This document shows, piece by piece, positions 63,426-64,000 of a stretch of 64,000 nucleotides of DNA. A model generated the notes under the pieces. The model made no database searches and had not been told where the DNA came from. It worked only from the letters and a program-made list of their open reading frames with translations. The translations under genes were made by a program, and so were the position numbers. Where the stretch lies: positions 90,001-154,000 of the forward strand of contig JAPZUA010000004.1 of NCBI GenBank assembly GCA_027532905.1, read 5' to 3'. The stretch is from Magnetospirillum sp. (GTDB lineage: Bacteria > Pseudomonadota > Alphaproteobacteria > CACIAM-22H2). Every line of letters begins with the position of its first letter. Positions within the stretch are counted from its first letter, which is position 1.

Positions 63426-64000
63426 CGGCGTTCTTCTGCAAACCGTGCGCGATGAGTTTGCGCATCACGGTCGGTAACGCCTGAGCGGCTAAGGCCTCGG
63501 CTGCAACCCACTGCCCGCCGGAAACGTCGCTGCGCCGCACGTTCGCGCGCCACACGACGGCTTCAAGCTCGAAATGCGTGAAGCCGTGCCGCACCTTGCC
63601 CGGCAGCGCATGCCACGCCGCCGAGGCCGGGGCGGCCTTGCGCGCTGCCGCTTCGCCGGCAGCGCCAACCCGCCATTCGGTCGACGGGACTTCCATCATG
63701 CCGCCGAGCAGCCCGCGATCCGGGCGTCGGCGCAGCCACACCGCACCGCTGCGGTCGGTCAGCACAAACGCGATCGTGCGCCGCGTTGGCCGTTTGGGCT
63801 TCGGCGTTTTGACGGGATAGCGTTCGGCCTCGCCCGCGCGATGCGCCAAGCACGCAAGTTTGAGCGGACATAAAAGACAGCTCGGTTTGCGCGGTGCGCA
63901 GATTGTGGCGCCGAGATCCATCGTCGCTTGCGCAAAATCACCAGGCCGCTCTGGCGGGACCGCATCGGCCACATGCGCGCGAAGCTCGGTCTTTGCTTTG
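63412..64000 (-). CDS. mutY: Adenine DNA glycosylase MutY, C-terminal part (cut by window edge)
   Basis: Removes adenine mispaired with 8-oxoguanine. Only the last 195 residues lie in the window; the frame continues past 64000. Visible are the end of the glycosylase domain (ERPGDFAQATMDLGATIC), the [4Fe-4S] cysteines CAPRKPSCLLCPLKLAC with 6-2-5 spacing, and the Nudix-like C-terminal domain that recognises 8-oxoG (FVLTDRSGAVWLRRRPDRGLLGGMMEVPSTEW ... VRHGFTHFELEAVVW). The catalytic Glu and Asp are outside the window. Confidence 0.96.
   Translation of the reverse strand, partial: KAKTELRAHVADAVPPERPGDFAQATMDLGATICAPRKPSCLLCPLKLACLAHRAGEAERYPVKTPKPKRPTRRTIAFVLTDRSGAVWLRRRPDRGLLGGMMEVPSTEWRVGAAGEAAARKAAPASAAWHALPGKVRHGFTHFELEAVVWRANVRRSDVSGGQWVAAEALAAQALPTVMRKLIAHGLQKNAVKKP

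Overview
The window is a dense, high-GC stretch of alphaproteobacterial chromosome. It carries families and gene neighbourhoods typical of that class: Usg, DUF4167, DUF1178, DUF952, class I LysRS, the lysC-ptsP, argJ-mutT and secA-PPIase neighbourhoods, a COX15-type heme A synthase, and a Zur-controlled znu locus. A member of the Rhodospirillales or a close relative is the best guess. No rRNA, tRNA, insertion sequence or CRISPR array was seen.

Layout. 1-9.5 kb: clpB (cut by the window edge), a MOSC protein, and a leftward run ispG-hemA-prfA-prmC-DUF4167. The hemA gene encodes glutamyl-tRNA reductase, which is unexpected because most alphaproteobacteria make 5-aminolevulinate with ALA synthase. 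8.4-24.3 kb: housekeeping genes: rodZ-like, ptsP (EI-Ntr), a nitronate monooxygenase, lysC, ubiG, DUF1178, two SAM methyltransferases, grxC, comF, mutT, argJ, a parvulin, secA and a Nudix hydrolase.

24.3-36 kb: an unusual 1,977-residue membrane-anchored protein made of roughly 68 copies of a 25-residue coiled-coil repeat, with three consecutive units of exactly 200 residues. It lies just downstream of methylmalonyl-CoA mutase. Next comes a coupled set DUF952-pyrD-EAL-HAD, in which the EAL protein is membrane-anchored and has a degenerate active site (TipF-like architecture).

36-48.8 kb: a compact leftward cassette of T7-like podovirus particle genes: small protein, portal, scaffold, capsid, small virion protein, tail tubular A and B, gp14-like internal protein, tail fibre, large terminase, spanin-like protein and holin. 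No integrase, RNA or DNA polymerase, recognisable small terminase or gp15/gp16 is present. A divergent S24/CI-like repressor sits at its head. A good sigma70-like promoter whose spacer and -10 carry an inverted repeat lies between them, so the cassette looks like a repressor-controlled, possibly domesticated particle (GTA-like) locus. Its last gene ends 9 nt before the DUF952-pyrD operon.

48.8-64 kb: class I lysS, a DinG-like iron-sulfur helicase, an AEC transporter, a TerB-like protein, a GNAT enzyme, groESL (CIRCE element, RpoH-type promoter and terminator), usg, ferredoxin-NADP reductase, a MarR regulator, heme A synthase, zur-znuC-znuB divergent from znuA with two Zur-like boxes between them, and the C-terminal part of mutY.
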